Assembly: GCA_963921195.1 (NCBI GenBank)
Contig: OY992537.1
Location: 81,791,287 to 81,855,286 of the forward strand
Direction of reading: 5' to 3'
Length of the DNA stretch: 64,000 nt
From: Pegoplata infirma
Taxonomy: Eukaryota; Arthropoda; Insecta; Diptera; Anthomyiidae
Positions within the stretch are counted from its first letter, which is position 1; the number at the start of each line of letters is the position of its first letter. The position numbers and the translations under genes were made by a program. A model generated the notes under the pieces. It ran no database searches. It saw only the letters and a program-made list of their open reading frames with translations, and was not told the DNA's origin. Positions 35,673-47,890 of the stretch are shown one piece after another.

Positions 35673-35692
35673 ATTAAATCCACGGCGCCAAC
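35673..35692 (+). other. 5' UTR end, after a 3' splice site
   Basis: A T-rich tract ending in AG at 35671-35672 lies 20 bases before the start ATG, so the first coding exon probably begins at 35673 and the transcript has at least one upstream non-coding exon. That exon and the promoter were not located. The alternative, transcription starting inside 35518-35672, cannot be excluded. Confidence 0.6.
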
Positions 35693-38402
35693 ATGGGTGA
35701 CATGTTTCGAAGTGAAGAAATGGCCTTGTGCCAAATGTTTATACAACCAGAAGCTGCCTATGCATCTGTAGCGGAGTTAGGTGAAAGAGGATGTGTTCAG
35801 TTTCGTGATGTAAGTTAGAATTTTGAAATAATATCAGCCACTTAACTCATGTTATTAACTTATGATTTTCTATGTCTGCAGCTGAATGGAGAAGTGAATT
35901 CTTTTCAACGAAAATTTGTGTCCGAAGTAAGACGTTGTGATGAACTTGAACGTAAAATACGTTACGTTGAAAATCAATTGCAAAAAGATAAGATTGATTT
36001 ACCGAAATTAGATGAAGATGATGAACCAGCCGCTCCAAATCCACGTGAAATTATCGATTTGGAAGCTCAATTGGAATCCATTGAAACTGAATTGAGAGAA
36101 CTAAGTCAAAATGGTGTAAATTTAGATACAAATTTCGCCGATATGACAGAATTGAAAGAAGTTTTAGAAAATACTGAGGGATTCTTTTCCGATCAAGAAA
36201 TAAAGAATTTGGATACCAACCGTCAGGTAGATCCAAATGAACCGACCTCTAATCAACAAAGAGGTCAGTTGGGATTTGTGGCCGGTGTTATAAGATTGGA
36301 AAAATTCTTTGCCTTTGAACGTATGTTATGGCGTATTGGTCGTGGTAATATTTTCATTAAACGCAGTGATTTAAGTGGCATGGTAAAAGATCCTGAAACT
36401 GGTCACCCTGTCTTAAAGACAGTCTTTGTAGCCTTTTTCCAAGGCGAACAATTAAAGCAGAGAATTAAGAAAATCTGTCAAGCCTTTCATGCTTCCATAT
36501 ATCCATGCCCCAGTGCCCACAATGAACGTGAGGATATGATTAAGGATGTGCGCATGCGTTTGGAGGATTTGAAAATGGTATTGAATAGTACAGCCGATCA
36601 TCGTAATCGTGTTCTTGTAGCAGCCGCTCGTAACTTACCCACTTGGACTATTATGATTAAGAAAATGAAAGCCATTTATCATACTCTGAATATGTTTAAT
36701 ATGGATGTTAGTAACAAATGTTTAATTGGTGAGGGTTGGGTACCCACACAAGATTTACCTGTAGTGCAAAATGCTTTAGCTTTGGGTTCCAAAAGTGTAG
36801 AGAGTACTATACCCTCATTTTTGAATGTTATAGAATGCAATGAACAGCCACCAACTTATACCAGAACAAATAGATTTACTAATGGTTTCCAAAATTTGAT
36901 TGATTCATATGGTATCGCTTCTTATCGTGAAGTTAATCCTGCATTATATACTTGCATTACTTTCCCCTTCCTCTTTGCTGTGATGTTTGGTGATTTGGGA
37001 CATGGTATGATTTTAGTATTGTTTGCCTTGTACTTGGTTTTGAATGAGAACAAGCTGCGTAAAATCAAAGAAGAAATTTTCAATATTTTCTTTGGTGGCC
37101 GTTATATTATCTTATTAATGGGTCTGTTCTCAATGTATACCGGTTTTGTTTATAATGATATATTCTCCAAGTCTATGAATATTTTTGGTTCCAGTTGGAC
37201 TGTTAGATATAACACAACAACAGTCTTGGAAAATCCCTATTTGCAAATGGATCCCAAATATCATGTTCAAGGTGTTTATCCAATTGGCTTGGATCCCATA
37301 TGGCAATTGGCTGATAATAAAATTATTTTCTTAAACACCTACAAAATGAAACTCTCTATTATTTTTGGTGTCATTCATATGATCTTTGGTGTCGTTATGT
37401 CTTTGGTTAATTACATTTCCTTCAGAAAAGTCGTCAATATTTTTATGGATTTTATACCCCAACTGATCTTTTTGGTATTATTATTCGGCTACATGGTCTT
37501 TATGATGTTTTTCAAATTTGTTAAATATACCGGAGCTACTGAAGAGGATGCCTTGAAACCTGGTTGTGCTCCATCCATATTGATTCTTTTCATTAATATG
37601 ATGTTATTTGGTCATCAAGAACCGCTAGATGGCTGTAAAGAGTATATGTTTGAAGGGCAAGAATTGCTACAAACTATATTTGTTGTGGTGGCAGTAGTTT
37701 GTATACCTTGGATGTTATTGGGTAAACCATTTTATTACATGTGTACCCGTTCCAGTAAACCCAAACCACATCATGTTAATGGAGATTTAGAAATTAATGG
37801 CGATATGCAAAATAAGCCAGCATCATCATCAGCTCCGGCTGCTGTTGGACATGGTGGTCATGGACACGAAGATGAGCCCATGAGTGAAATATTTATACAA
37901 CAGGCCATTCACACAATCGAATATGTATTGAGTACTATTTCTCACACAGCCTCCTATTTACGTCTGTGGGCTTTGTCTTTGGCTCATGCCCGTAAGTAAA
38001 ATATTTTTTTTTAAATTGGAAATTTAATTGAAAATATAAACTATTTTTCTTTTCCTTTCTTTTAAAGAGTTATCTGAAGTTTTATGGAACATGGTTTTAA
38101 GCATCGGCTTCAAATTTGATGGTTATGTAGGTGCCGTTATTCTTTTTTTCATTTTCGGTGCATGGGCTTGTTTGACTTTTGGTATTTTGTGTTTGATTGA
38201 AGGTCTTTCTGCATTTTTGCATACTTTACGTTTGCATTGGTAAGTTTTTGAATAACTTAATTTGACCATTTAACTTTAATTAAAAATTTAATTTTTTTAT
38301 TTTTACAGGGTCGAATTTATGAGTAAATTCTATGAAGGTCTGGGTTATGCTTTCGAACCATTTTCTTTCAGACTTATTTTAGATGATACTGGTGAAGATT
38401 AA
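35693..38402 (+). CDS. Vha100-2: V-type proton ATPase 116 kDa subunit a (Vha100 family), 4 exons
   Basis: Subunit a of the membrane Vo sector of the V-ATPase, which carries protons across endomembranes or apical membranes. Coding exons: 35693-35809, 35882-37991, 38068-38239, 38309-38402, giving 830 residues, normal for the family (about 810-860). The start fits the conserved N-terminus [14 protein letters not shown]. Residues 1 to about 393 form the cytosolic domain with coiled-coil-like stretches near 55-75 and 90-130. A membrane domain with several hydrophobic segments follows, opening with FGDLGHG at 408-414. A His-rich loop lies at 696-702. The proton-path residues are present: Arg733 in [13 protein letters not shown], His741, Glu787 and Arg797, which match yeast Vph1 R735, H743, E789 and R799. 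No frameshift or missing key residue was seen. The paralogue is judged from memory of the fly N-terminus; Vha100-4 is the main alternative. Confidence 0.95.
35810..35881 (+). other. Intron 1 of the V-ATPase subunit a gene
   Basis: GTAAGT donor at 35810 and TCTGCAG acceptor ending at 35881. The length is 72 bp, phase 0, after VQFRD and before LNGE. The long exon-2 reading frame runs back into this intron, so an ATG at 35849 is a false start. Confidence 0.93.
37992..38067 (+). other. Intron 2 of the V-ATPase subunit a gene
   Basis: GTAAGT donor at 37992 and TTTAAAG acceptor ending at 38067. The length is 76 bp, phase 1. It splits the Gln codon of LAHAQLSE. Reading through gives a stop at 37997, so splicing is required. 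A second AG two bases on (38068-38069) would break the frame. Confidence 0.93.
38240..38308 (+). other. Intron 3 of the V-ATPase subunit a gene
   Basis: GTAAGT donor at 38240 and TTTTTACAG acceptor ending at 38308. The length is 69 bp, phase 2. It splits the Trp codon in RLHWVEFMSKF, a conserved C-terminal block of the family. Confidence 0.93.
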
Positions 38403-38478
38403 AAAAATACATTTATTTTCACCTTTAAAACTTTTATCAAATTTGTTTTAAAATAAATATCAATGATTAAATAATAAA
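38403..38478 (+). terminator. 3' UTR with two poly(A) signals
   Basis: AATAAA occurs at 38452-38457 and again at 38473-38478, 50 and 71 bases after the stop codon, followed by an A-run. The 3' UTR therefore appears to be only about 70-100 bases. Confidence 0.75.
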
Positions 38479-39039
38479 AAAAAAATATTTGGGGTTTTTA
38501 TAACAAACAACTGAGAGAGTTAAATAGGGCTGTGTCGAATGTTTTATACTAACAAACATGTAAACAATTAAATCAGAGCATACTATTTTCAGTGACTTGG
38601 GTAGGCCGGAAGTGGACAACGGCAACGTGAAGTTTTCTATAACTAAAGCTGTGTTTTGCATTAATTTGGATTAGGACTTATCATCAAATATGTGGACTTA
38701 ATAAATATTAACCTAACTAAGGATTTACTCATTTATGATTCTACCTGTTCTTAAATTATTTTATACTTGCAGTACTTTTATAAAATTCTTAAAGCATAAA
38801 TTAAGGAGCTACCAATATCTAGCCCATGTGATGGGGAGCGAGGAACAGCGCACAGTGGTTTATTACACCATCCGACAAAAATGAAAAAAAGTCGTTGAAC
38901 ACGAACTGGATAATATTCGTTTGAAACTAGGGACTAAATGTAGTAAAACTGCATTTACAGTTTGTCATTTTGTGATCCTGTTTCCTTTTAACAGGACTTT
39001 AAATTTTAGAGGATTAAATTTTATGAAATATTTTTTTAA
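38479..39039. other. Downstream flank of the V-ATPase gene
   Basis: No second gene seen. GAGCGAGGAACAGCGCACAG at 38837-38856 is somewhat GC-richer than its surroundings. A short hairpin, CCTGTTTCCTTTTAACAGG, lies at 38978-38996. Confidence 0.35.
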
Positions 39040-39821
39040 TATTAGAGCAAAAACATTTAACATCAACGAGTAATTTTTTGATGGTCTCCGATTTTTATAA
39101 AATTTGTGAGTGTGTGTGGTAATGGAAAATGTACTATTTTTTTTTTTTTTTTTAAATGTGGCAACTCTTAAGCTTTGGTAACTCCCACTCTGAAATTTTC
39201 AGGGTGTTTGGAACACATAATTGGCTATTTGTATAAAAAATAAAAAGAATCTTAAAAATATATTTAAAAAAAAAAATGTTTTTAATTTTTTGTAAAAAAT
39301 TTGTTCTTGTTTTCTCATGTTTTCTACATTTTTTGTGATATCACAAAAACTATTACGAATCCCATTCTGAAATTTTCAGCGTATTTAGACCATATTATTT
39401 TCCATTTTTGCAAAAATTTTGAAAAGTCTTAAAAATACATTTAAAAAAAAAACAAGTTTTAACTTTTTTCCCAAAATTTTTGTTAAAAAGAATATATATC
39501 GAGGGCCTATATTCAAAATCCCCTATCTTCCATTTTAACGAAAATTATTTTTTGATGTTAAAATATTCAGTAAAACAGCCCTCATCTATGGTGTAAAATT
39601 CAGAACAAAAATATTTTTTTTTGCTATTTTATTTGCATTTTTGGTTTTCTCTACCTCTTACACAATTAGTTTTTCTGAATGCAAAACCCTCTATCTTTTC
39701 AAATAATTAGTTATTAAATATTTTTTTTTTTTAATTTCATCATGCATTACATGTTTTCATACTAATTTTTGCATATTGTACATGAATTTGTCAACAAAAT
39801 TCCAGAACCACGATTTTGGTC

Positions 39822-40664
39822 CACTGCACTATGGTTCCAAATGCATTTTTTTTGGCACAAATTCAGACTAATTCTGGGATGATTTTTATCTCTTAAGGCA
39901 ATCGAAAATCAATTGTCAAAAAAAAAAAAAAAAAAAAAAATTTTAAATTTTTTTTTTTTGAAAAAAATTTTTTTTTCGAATTTTTTTTTTTGGAAAAAAC
40001 ATTTTTTTTTTTTTTGAAAAAAATATATTTTTCTTAATTAATTAGCTTCAGGGAAGCTAAAAAAAATTATAAAAAAAATAATTTAAAAACGTGTCACGCA
40101 AAAAACAGCAAATTTGGCCGAAATTTGTGCTAAACTAAAATGGAAATTGTGGGAGTTTGCCAAAAAATGCTGGCAAGATGTAAATTTTAATATTAAATAT
40201 ACAATATTGAAAACACTTGCACGTTTAAAGACTCATGCAAGTTCGTGCCCAAACACAACTTTTTGTCCACGAAAGATATAGGCTATTTTGGCTACAAAAT
40301 AGTCATAATCAAAACACCCTAGATTAACGCCAAGGATACATTAACTGTAAAATAGGAATTTTTAATAAGAACTAGTATCCTTAGGTTTCAATTTGTCCCT
40401 TTAGTCTCTCAATAATTTTATTTTTTCCCATTTGCCGTTTGTTTAATTGTAATATGGATTTCACTCCGGTTTTATGATACGCCTTAAAACTTTCAACTTT
40501 GAACGCTTAGCAAACTGACAGTATTGGTACCAAATTGTTTTCATTATACTTTCTTGATAGCTTATAGTGTTGCCATTGAGGAAATGTATAAGCTTTTGTA
40601 AATTTGTTAATTTTTTTTTTTTAATTTCTGCCAAAAAAAATGGATTTGGAACCATAGTGCACTG
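39822..40664. mobile_element. Transib-like non-autonomous element
   Basis: Ends CACTATGGTTCCAAAT (39827) and near-inverse ATTTGGAACCATAGTG (to 40659), flanked by CACTG on both sides (39822-26, 40660-64). The leading CACTATG fits the Transib CACWRTG rule and the 5-bp target duplication. 833 bp, with long A and T runs at 39920-40020 and no transposase. Confidence 0.7.
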
Positions 40665-41118
40665 ATGCTAATTTTTTTTTGAAATTTCTTGTTAGACGTT
40701 TTTGAAAATATGGCTCAAAATTTGAATGTATTGTGTACATTATGAAACAAAATTTTACTCTTAAAAATCCCGATGCTGATCAGCATCTGTGGACCAAAAT
40801 CGCGTTTTTATTTTTTTACTATTTTTCACATAACATTCTCAACAGTTTGTCAACTTTTGAGACGAATTCGGTAAAAAAAAAATTTGTCTACTTTAACAAA
40901 ACACGAAATAAACAGTTTTTTGGCTCTTCTGAAAAGTTGTTTTTTTTAGATACAGGGTTTTAAATATAGGCCCTGGATATGTATATATTGTTTTTTAAAT
41001 TAATTTATTAAACCCCGTAGTTTTACCCATCTTATGCAAAAAGAAGCTTGTCAATATCTCATACACAACAAAAGTTATAACCTTTTTAGTGAAGTCCCTA
41101 TACCGCAAATTCCAAAAC

Positions 41119-41669
41119 TTCAAAGAAAAAAATATGGAGAAAACAAATTTGAGTAATCACTTGTTTAAATTTAAAAACAAAAATTGAGTAATTTTTTAAT
41201 TGACACAATTAAAAATTTACTTAAAAATTTTAAAAACAATTTAAGTAAATTATTTAATAAAAATTTAATAGTTTTTGTATTTCTTTTTTAAATTCTCATA
41301 GTTTTTTGAATTCTCGTTTAGTTTATAGTTTTTTGTGTATGTATATGAAAGTTTGTAATCGTCTTTATAAAATTTTCCTATGTTTTTGAGACATAAATAT
41401 GTTTGGTAAAGTTTGAAAAAACAAGTTTTTTTTTTTTTTTTTTAAAACTTTTTTAAACTTTAAAAAAAAAATAAATAGATAAATTTTGAGTAAATTTTTA
41501 ATTGTGTCAATTAAAAATTTACTCAAATTTTTTTTCAAACTTTTAATAAATTTTTATTAAAAATTTACTCAATACTATTAAATCGTTTACTGGTGCAAAA
41601 TTGAGTAATTTTTTACTCAATAGTATTAAAAATTTACTCAAATATTTTTTTTTTATTTTTTTCTGTGTA
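41119..41669. mobile_element. TA-site element, ACTCAATTT family, copy 2
   Basis: Near-identical to 13812-14537 in reverse order but without the 154-bp MITE. Right flank TA (41668-69); the left flank is decayed to TT. Ends CAAAGAAAAAAATATGG and TTTTTTTCTGTG. Confidence 0.8.
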
Positions 41670-41758
41670 CCACACTCACACTCACAAAATTTTATAAAAA
41701 AACGACACCATCAAAAAATTACTAGTTGATGTTAAATGTTTTTGCTCATTTGTACTTG

Positions 41759-42034
41759 TCCTAGAATACCACTATTGATAGCAAATGAAAGAGGAGGATC
41801 TCCCCTAATTTTCCTATTTGATTATTTTTACATATCAAAAAATGGAGGCAAGTTACGTTCATTCAAAAGTGTGTCCTTCAATATCATTCAAAATTTTCAA
41901 CAAAATATTTTGATAAAATTTTTAAATGACTTTATTTACATCCTTTTATTTTGACATGGTAAAATATAAAAATGGAAAAATTAGGGGAGATCCTCCTCAT
42001 TCATCTGCCGTCACCAGTGTCATCCTAGGACAAT
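41759..42034. mobile_element. 276-bp MITE, TTGTCCTAG ends
   Basis: Left arm TTGTCCTAG through GAGGAGGATCTCCCCTAATT and its inverse ending CATCCTAGGACAA. No target duplication resolved. Confidence 0.7.
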
Positions 42035-42081
42035 TACAAATATATAGAACCCAATTGGGTTCTCAAATGTGTATAAACTAA

Positions 42082-43619
42082 TCTATACTAATATTATAAA
42101 GAGGTAATGTTTGTATGTTTTTTTGTTTGTTTGTTTGTAGAAAGTAATCTCCGGAACTACTCATCCGATTTCAAAAAAGTTTTCAGCAATATTTAGAGTG
42201 TTCTTCCTGGACGGACATAGGCTAGGTTTCATGGACCACGCCCACTTCTACGCCCACTTTTTGCCAAAAAACGTAAAATTTAAAAATCTTAAAATCTCCA
42301 AAACTACTAAACCGATTTAAATTTTTTTACCAATGCTTATGTGGAATATTCCTTCATGATAGACATGCTGGGTTCAATCGGCCACGCCCACTTCTACGCC
42401 CACTTTTTGCCAAAAAACGTAAAATTTAAAAATCTCCAAAACTTTTAAATTGATTTCAAAAATTTTTTTACCAATACATACTTGGAATGGTTCTTCATGA
42501 TAGACATGCTGGGTTCAATTGACCACGCCCACTTCTACGCCCACTTTTGGCAAAAAACTTAAAATTTAAATATCTTTGAAACTACTCATGCGATTTTAAA
42601 AATGTTTTTACCAATATTTAAAGTGCTCCTCCAGGGTGGACTTAGGCTACGGTTCATCGAAGTAAAATTTTAAAACATTTGAAACTTTTTATGAGGTTGC
42701 AAAAATGATTTCACCAATATTTAGAATTCTCCTTCAGAGTGAGTTAGGGTAGGTTTCATTGACCGAGCCCATTCTAAAGATGAATTTGGGTCTAAAACTT
42801 AAAATTTAAAACTCCGAAACTACTTATCCGATTTCAAAACATTCTGAAAAATATTCTTTTTGGAAATTCCGATTTTAATGGAGCAAATAGGTAAAAAGTA
42901 GTGAACATTGTAACCTTTTCTATCTCCTGAAATATTGGTGATAGAAACTTGAAATGTGGGATCCTCCAGCTCAAAATTCTGTAAAAGAACCTTCTGGAAA
43001 TTTAGATTTTAATGGGGTTATAAGGGTAAATTATCATACTGTGGTACTTTTACTATTCCCTGAAACATTCCAGCAGAGTTAACAATGAAGAGAAGGACAT
43101 AAATATTTTTAAATTAAAATTTTTAAGGGTTAAAAGGAGTAAACAATTGGTTGTGGTAAGGTAATATGGTACTTTTATATCAATTGGGATAACGAATCTA
43201 AAATGTTTTTATTTCTTTAACACATGTTATACAGAAAGGAGTGAAGCCTACATGGAACGAAATAAATTGGAATTCAATGAATTGGTATGAATAGAACATG
43301 TAACGAAATGGAATAGAACGGAGAACGAAATGAAATGAAATGATACGGGGAATGACATGATTTCAATAATTACGATTTAAGGGCTTGCAAATTTTTAAGA
43401 AAATTGTTTACCGAAACGAACATGATTCCGGGCTAAAAGGGTGTTGTTTTAATTTTATTGTTTTTTCTACATAGTTTTTATAAAAGACTAACACGACCAA
43501 AATTTAATAAAATAAAGATTCTGCAGGGGAGAATTTTAGAAATGGGGACTTTAATCCTAATCCTTCTTTGATACTTTATTTAATATTACCGGTGACAAAG
43601 TTCCGGACGGGCCTGCTAG
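42082..43619 (+). mobile_element. Non-autonomous Helitron
   Basis: Starts TCTATACTAATATTATAAAG after A and ends GACGGGCCTGCTAG before T. The body has repeats of about 110-180 bp: GAAACTACTCATCCGATTT / CCACGCCCACTTCTACGC / CATGATAGACATGCTGGGTT. The 3' hairpin is weak (CCGG...CCGG). No Rep/helicase frame. Confidence 0.85.
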
Positions 43620-44940
43620 TTTGAAATAAAAAATTTCAGTTAACTAATTTTTAGCAAAACATTTTTGCTAACTTTAACAAACAAATTGTGGGTCCAAAAT
43701 CAGCAAATTTTCTTGTAGGTTTACAAGCTATTTTTGCTAACATAACAGTTTTTTTTTTGAGTGTATTATGTGATGTTCTAACAAAAATAAAAAAAAATAT
43801 ATGGGGACCACCCTAGGGGTTAAAGATTGATGATAGGTATGTTCTAAGAAAATGGTGGTATTAAAAAAATATCGGAGGGCCGACATACATATAATTCGTC
43901 TAGGGGCAAACCTTGGACAGTTAGATCGGTGCACAGTGCCACATTTGGCCAATCTAGCACGACAAAAATCAAAAAAAAAGTTCCCCGATTTTCATGATAT
44001 GTTTGTATGTATTGTAGAACATTCCTAATAGCACGGAAATAATCATATAAGATCGATAAAGTTGCATCTTGTATGATCCTGTAATTAGTGTACACTATTT
44101 GGCATAAATTAAGTCGAGTTTAAACTGTTGTAAATTTTGAACAAAAAGAGATCTTTATCCACTCTTTTTTGGTAATTTTAAAGAATATTAAAATGCTTTA
44201 AGTCATGTCTTTTCTTTTTTTTTAAACAAATTTATCTATTTTTTATTAAATTTTTAAAAAAATAAAAATTTTTGAAAAAAAAATTATATATTTATTTTTT
44301 TTTTGATGGAATAGAACTTTTGTTTTTGGTCCGTATTGGTCGCCGGACTTTTTCAGATATATTGACCAATATCCATAGTACTGATTTCAACGGATAACTT
44401 TTGCGACCGTCTGCGACGCCGACTACGACTACAGTGGGGCGATATGTAAACCTTGTTTTTACATATTTTTTAAAAATATTTTAAAAAAGTAGGCGTGGCA
44501 GTTGTCTGACCGCTCCCTTTGTTTGTGATATTATTTCTACAGTCATTGAGAGTATATGTACCAAGTTTAAAGAAATTATAACTAAAATTACAAATTTTAA
44601 AAAAAGTGGGCGTGGTCCTTAACCGGCCTCCCACAAAATTAATCCGCACGTAATCCTAATTCAATGTTATCAATTCGGCTTAAAAATTTGTTAGTGTCCA
44701 CTTTTGACATTTAGTCCAGAAGGGTTAACGCTTTCGGCAACATAAAAATTATTTAATTAATTATTTTTGACTATTTTGAAAATAAAAATGTATTTTTTTT
44801 TTAATTTTTAAAAAACATGAAAATTTTAACACATACGGGTTAAAGATGCCCAAAAAGATTTATGTTTCAAAATTAAGTCAATATGATTAAATGAAAGAAC
44901 ATACAACACAATATTCAACACAAACATGATTTTGGAATCA
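43620..44940. other. Repeat fragments, no gene
   Basis: 43630-43770 ends TTTTTTTTGAGTGTA, like a TA-site element right end. 43775-43930 resembles the GGTCGGTC middle block of the GGGGCATTCC family (24600-24740). 44790-44935 is similar to 50900-51010. CGACCGTCTGCGACGCCGAC at 44403 is a short GC-rich patch. Confidence 0.4.
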
Positions 44941-44948
44941 TCTATATA

Positions 44949-46912
44949 TGGGGCATTCCAGGCCAAATCACTCACTTTTAGACCCGACCCCTTTCGATTT
45001 ATTTTATTTTTGGAAATGTTTTAGTACTTATTAAATGCAACATGGACACCAATTTTCAGCCTTTTATTCCAAGATGGTGTTGAGTAATCAATTTTTCAAA
45101 ATGGCGATTTTTTAAAAAAAATGGAAAAATTAAAATTTTCAATTAATTTTGATCAGTTAAAAATATAGATATCTTAAAAAAAGTTGGACAACGTTTTGTT
45201 GGTATTTAAATGTAGTTTTAGAAAAAAATATTAAAAAAATTATTCGAAGTAATTATCACTTATTTTTTAACGTTTAAAAATTAAAATCGACTTTTTGAAA
45301 AAGTCCGAAACCTTCGATTTTTTTTTTACAAACGTCTAAAAGTTCTACTCTTAATTACGCAACTTTTAAGCCATAATTTGAGATGTGATCGCAATTTGTT
45401 CTATTTTTTTTTTTCAAATTTTGAAAATTGCACCTTTTATTTTTTGACTCTGATTTATTTTATATGGTGCTTCAAAAAAATTACATTGGTAGATACTGAC
45501 CCTAACTTGCCCTAGATATATTCATTTCGAGGCAAAAATACGCCTCACAGAAATTAAGAACGATCGGACATGGATAAGGGGTTCCGCATGGGCCTTGAAG
45601 TTTAGAAAACGGATTTCAAGGAAAAATATGAAGTGGTTACAGAATTATAATACGGAGTAAAATGCCTCTCTAATAAGGTACCAAAGACTGAAATCGGTTG
45701 AAAATCAGCCAAGTTATTACAACTTCCCCAGGCATCTAACGTATGGCAGAACACTTGATTAAGCAATATAATACGATTTTGGAAATTCATTGAAATTTTC
45801 TACTGTAATAACATTTTTTTATTCTTCAAGTTCAAATGTAATTAGATGACAAGTATTTTTCATATTGTGTTTTGCTAACATTTTTTAAATTAGTGCTAAA
45901 AATGCCTGCATTTTCAACACCCTTTTGAAATCTCTATTTTAAAAAAAAATTCTTTTTTTTGTTTTAAAATTTGGAAAAACCAAAAAAATATTACACTGAA
46001 ACATGAATAATGAAAAAATGTTATTACAGTAGAAAATTTCAATAAATGAAAAAAAGGGACTCGTATTTTTTAATCAAGTGGTATGGCACACGCTAGATGC
46101 CTGGGGAAGTTGTAATAACTTGGCTGATTTTCAACCGATTTTAGTTTTTAGTACCTTATTAGAAAGGCATTTTACACCACATCATAATTCTGTAATCACT
46201 TGAATTAAAACTTAACTTAAAATACCAAAAAAATTCATATTTTTCCTCGTAATCCCTTTTTTAAACTTCAAGGACCATGCTAAACGCCTTATCAATGTCC
46301 GATCGTCCTAAATTTTTGTGAGACGTATATCTACCTCCAAATGAATATATTTAGGGTAAGTTAGGGTCAGTATCTACCATTTTTTTTTTTTGGAGCTACA
46401 TATAAAATAAATCAGAGCCAAAACATAAAAGGTGCAATTTTAAAAATTAAGAAAAAAATAGAAAGAATTGTGATCACATCTCGAGTTATGGCTTAAAAGT
46501 TGCGTAATTTAGAGTAGAATTTTTATAGTTTTTTACAAAAAAATCGAAGGTTTCGGACTTTTTCAAAAAGTCGATTTTAATTTTTAAACGTCAAAAAATA
46601 AGTGATAATTACTTCAAATAATTTTTTCATATTTTTTTTCTAAAACTACATTTAAATACCAACAAAACGTTGTCCAACTTTTTTTAAAATATCTATATTT
46701 TTTAATGGTCAAAATTAATTAAAAATTTCCATTTTTTAATTTTTTGGAGAAAATCGCCATTTTGAAAAATTGATTACTCAACACCATCTTGGAATACAAG
46801 GCTGAAAATTGGTGTCCAAGTTGCATTTAATAAGGACTAAAACATATCCAAAAATAAAATAAATCGAAAGGGGTCGGGTCTAAAAGTGAGTGATTTGGCT
46901 TGGAATGCCCCA
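44949..46912. mobile_element. GGGGCATTCC foldback family, copy 3 (2-kb palindrome)
   Basis: Ends TGGGGCATTCCAGGCCAAAT and inverse, flanked by TATATA. The arms are inverted copies around about 45930, sharing CACTCACTTTTAGACCCGAC, CAACACCATCTTGGAATACA and AGATGCCTGGGGAAGTTGTA. No coding capacity. Confidence 0.88.
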
Positions 46913-46989
46913 TATATAAAAGAGTAATGTGACTGACTGACTGACTGACTGACTGACTGACTTATATACTCATTCATCATCGCCCAGCT

Positions 46990-47890
46990 CAAACCGCTGA
47001 AGCTAGAGACTTGAAATTTGGACTGTAGGTCCACCTCCCGAAATATAGATCCACTAAGGCTGGATTTTTGCCAATGTTGATTCTAAGGGGGTAAAAAGGG
47101 TAAAAAAACTGTACTTTTGGTACTTTTTATATCTCCTGAAATAATGGTCGTAGAGACTTGAAATTTGGACTGTATGTTCACATCCCGGAATATAGATCCA
47201 GTAAGGCCGGATTTTTGCCAATGTTGATTCTAAGGGGACAAAAAGGGTATAAAACTGTACTTTTGGTACTTTTTATATCTTCTGAAATAATGGTCACAGA
47301 GACTTGAAATTTGGACTGTATGTTCAACTCCTGGAATATAGATCCAGTAAGGCCGGATTTTCGCCAATGTTGATTCTAAGGGGGTAAAAAGGGTAAAAAA
47401 CTGTACTTTTGGTACTTTTTATATCTCCTGAAGTAATGGTCACAGAAACTTGAAATTTGGACTGTATGTTCACCTCCCGGAATATAGATCCGGTAAGGCT
47501 GGATTTTTGCCAATGTTGATTCTAAGTGGGTAAAAAGGGTAAAAAAATGTACCTTTGGTACCTTTTATATTTCCTTAAATAATGGTCCTAGACACTTGAA
47601 ATTTTGAATGTAGGTTCAGCTCCCGGAATATAAATCTACTAAGGCTGGATTTTGCCAATGTTGATTCTAAGGGGTAAAAAGGGTAAAAAACTGCACTTTT
47701 GGTACCTTTTATCTTTTTTTTTTTTTTCTTAAATAATGGTCCTAGAAACTTAAAATTTGCAATGTAGGTTCACCTCCCGGAAAAAATATTCACCAAGGCT
47801 GGCTTTTTGCCAATGTTGACTCTACGGGGGTAAAATGGAAAAAAGTGTACTTTTTGTAATTTTTTTAGTTTACTGAAATAATGGTACCTT
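46990..47890 (+). repeat. About 145-bp tandem repeat, about six units
   Basis: Units start near 46990, 47128, 47270, 47414, 47560, 47703 and 47860. Each has GTACTTTTTATATCTCCTGA, GACTTGAAATTTGGACTGTA, TCCCGGAATATAGATC and TTGCCAATGTTGATTCTAAG. Confidence 0.85.

Larger units (their letters stand above)
39040..41745. mobile_element. Palindromic composite, ACCACACTCACAC arms
   Basis: 39043-39125 (CATCAACGAGTAATTTTTTG, GTGAGTGTGTGTGGT) is inverted at 41669-41745. A second inverted pair, GAGGGCCTATATTCAAAATC at 39500 and its inverse at 40950-40985, lies inside. The centre holds the Transib-like element and the right side the TA element at 41121. Confidence 0.65.

Noticed and set aside
35849..35881. 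Upstream ATG extending exon 2 of the V-ATPase gene
   Set aside because: Those 11 codons lie in intron 1. The conserved N-terminus is supplied by the exon at 35693-35809.
42082..43619. Possible degenerate gene because of repeated conserved phrases
   Set aside because: The TC...CTAG ends with A/T flanks and the internal direct repeats are those of a non-autonomous Helitron; no frame persists.
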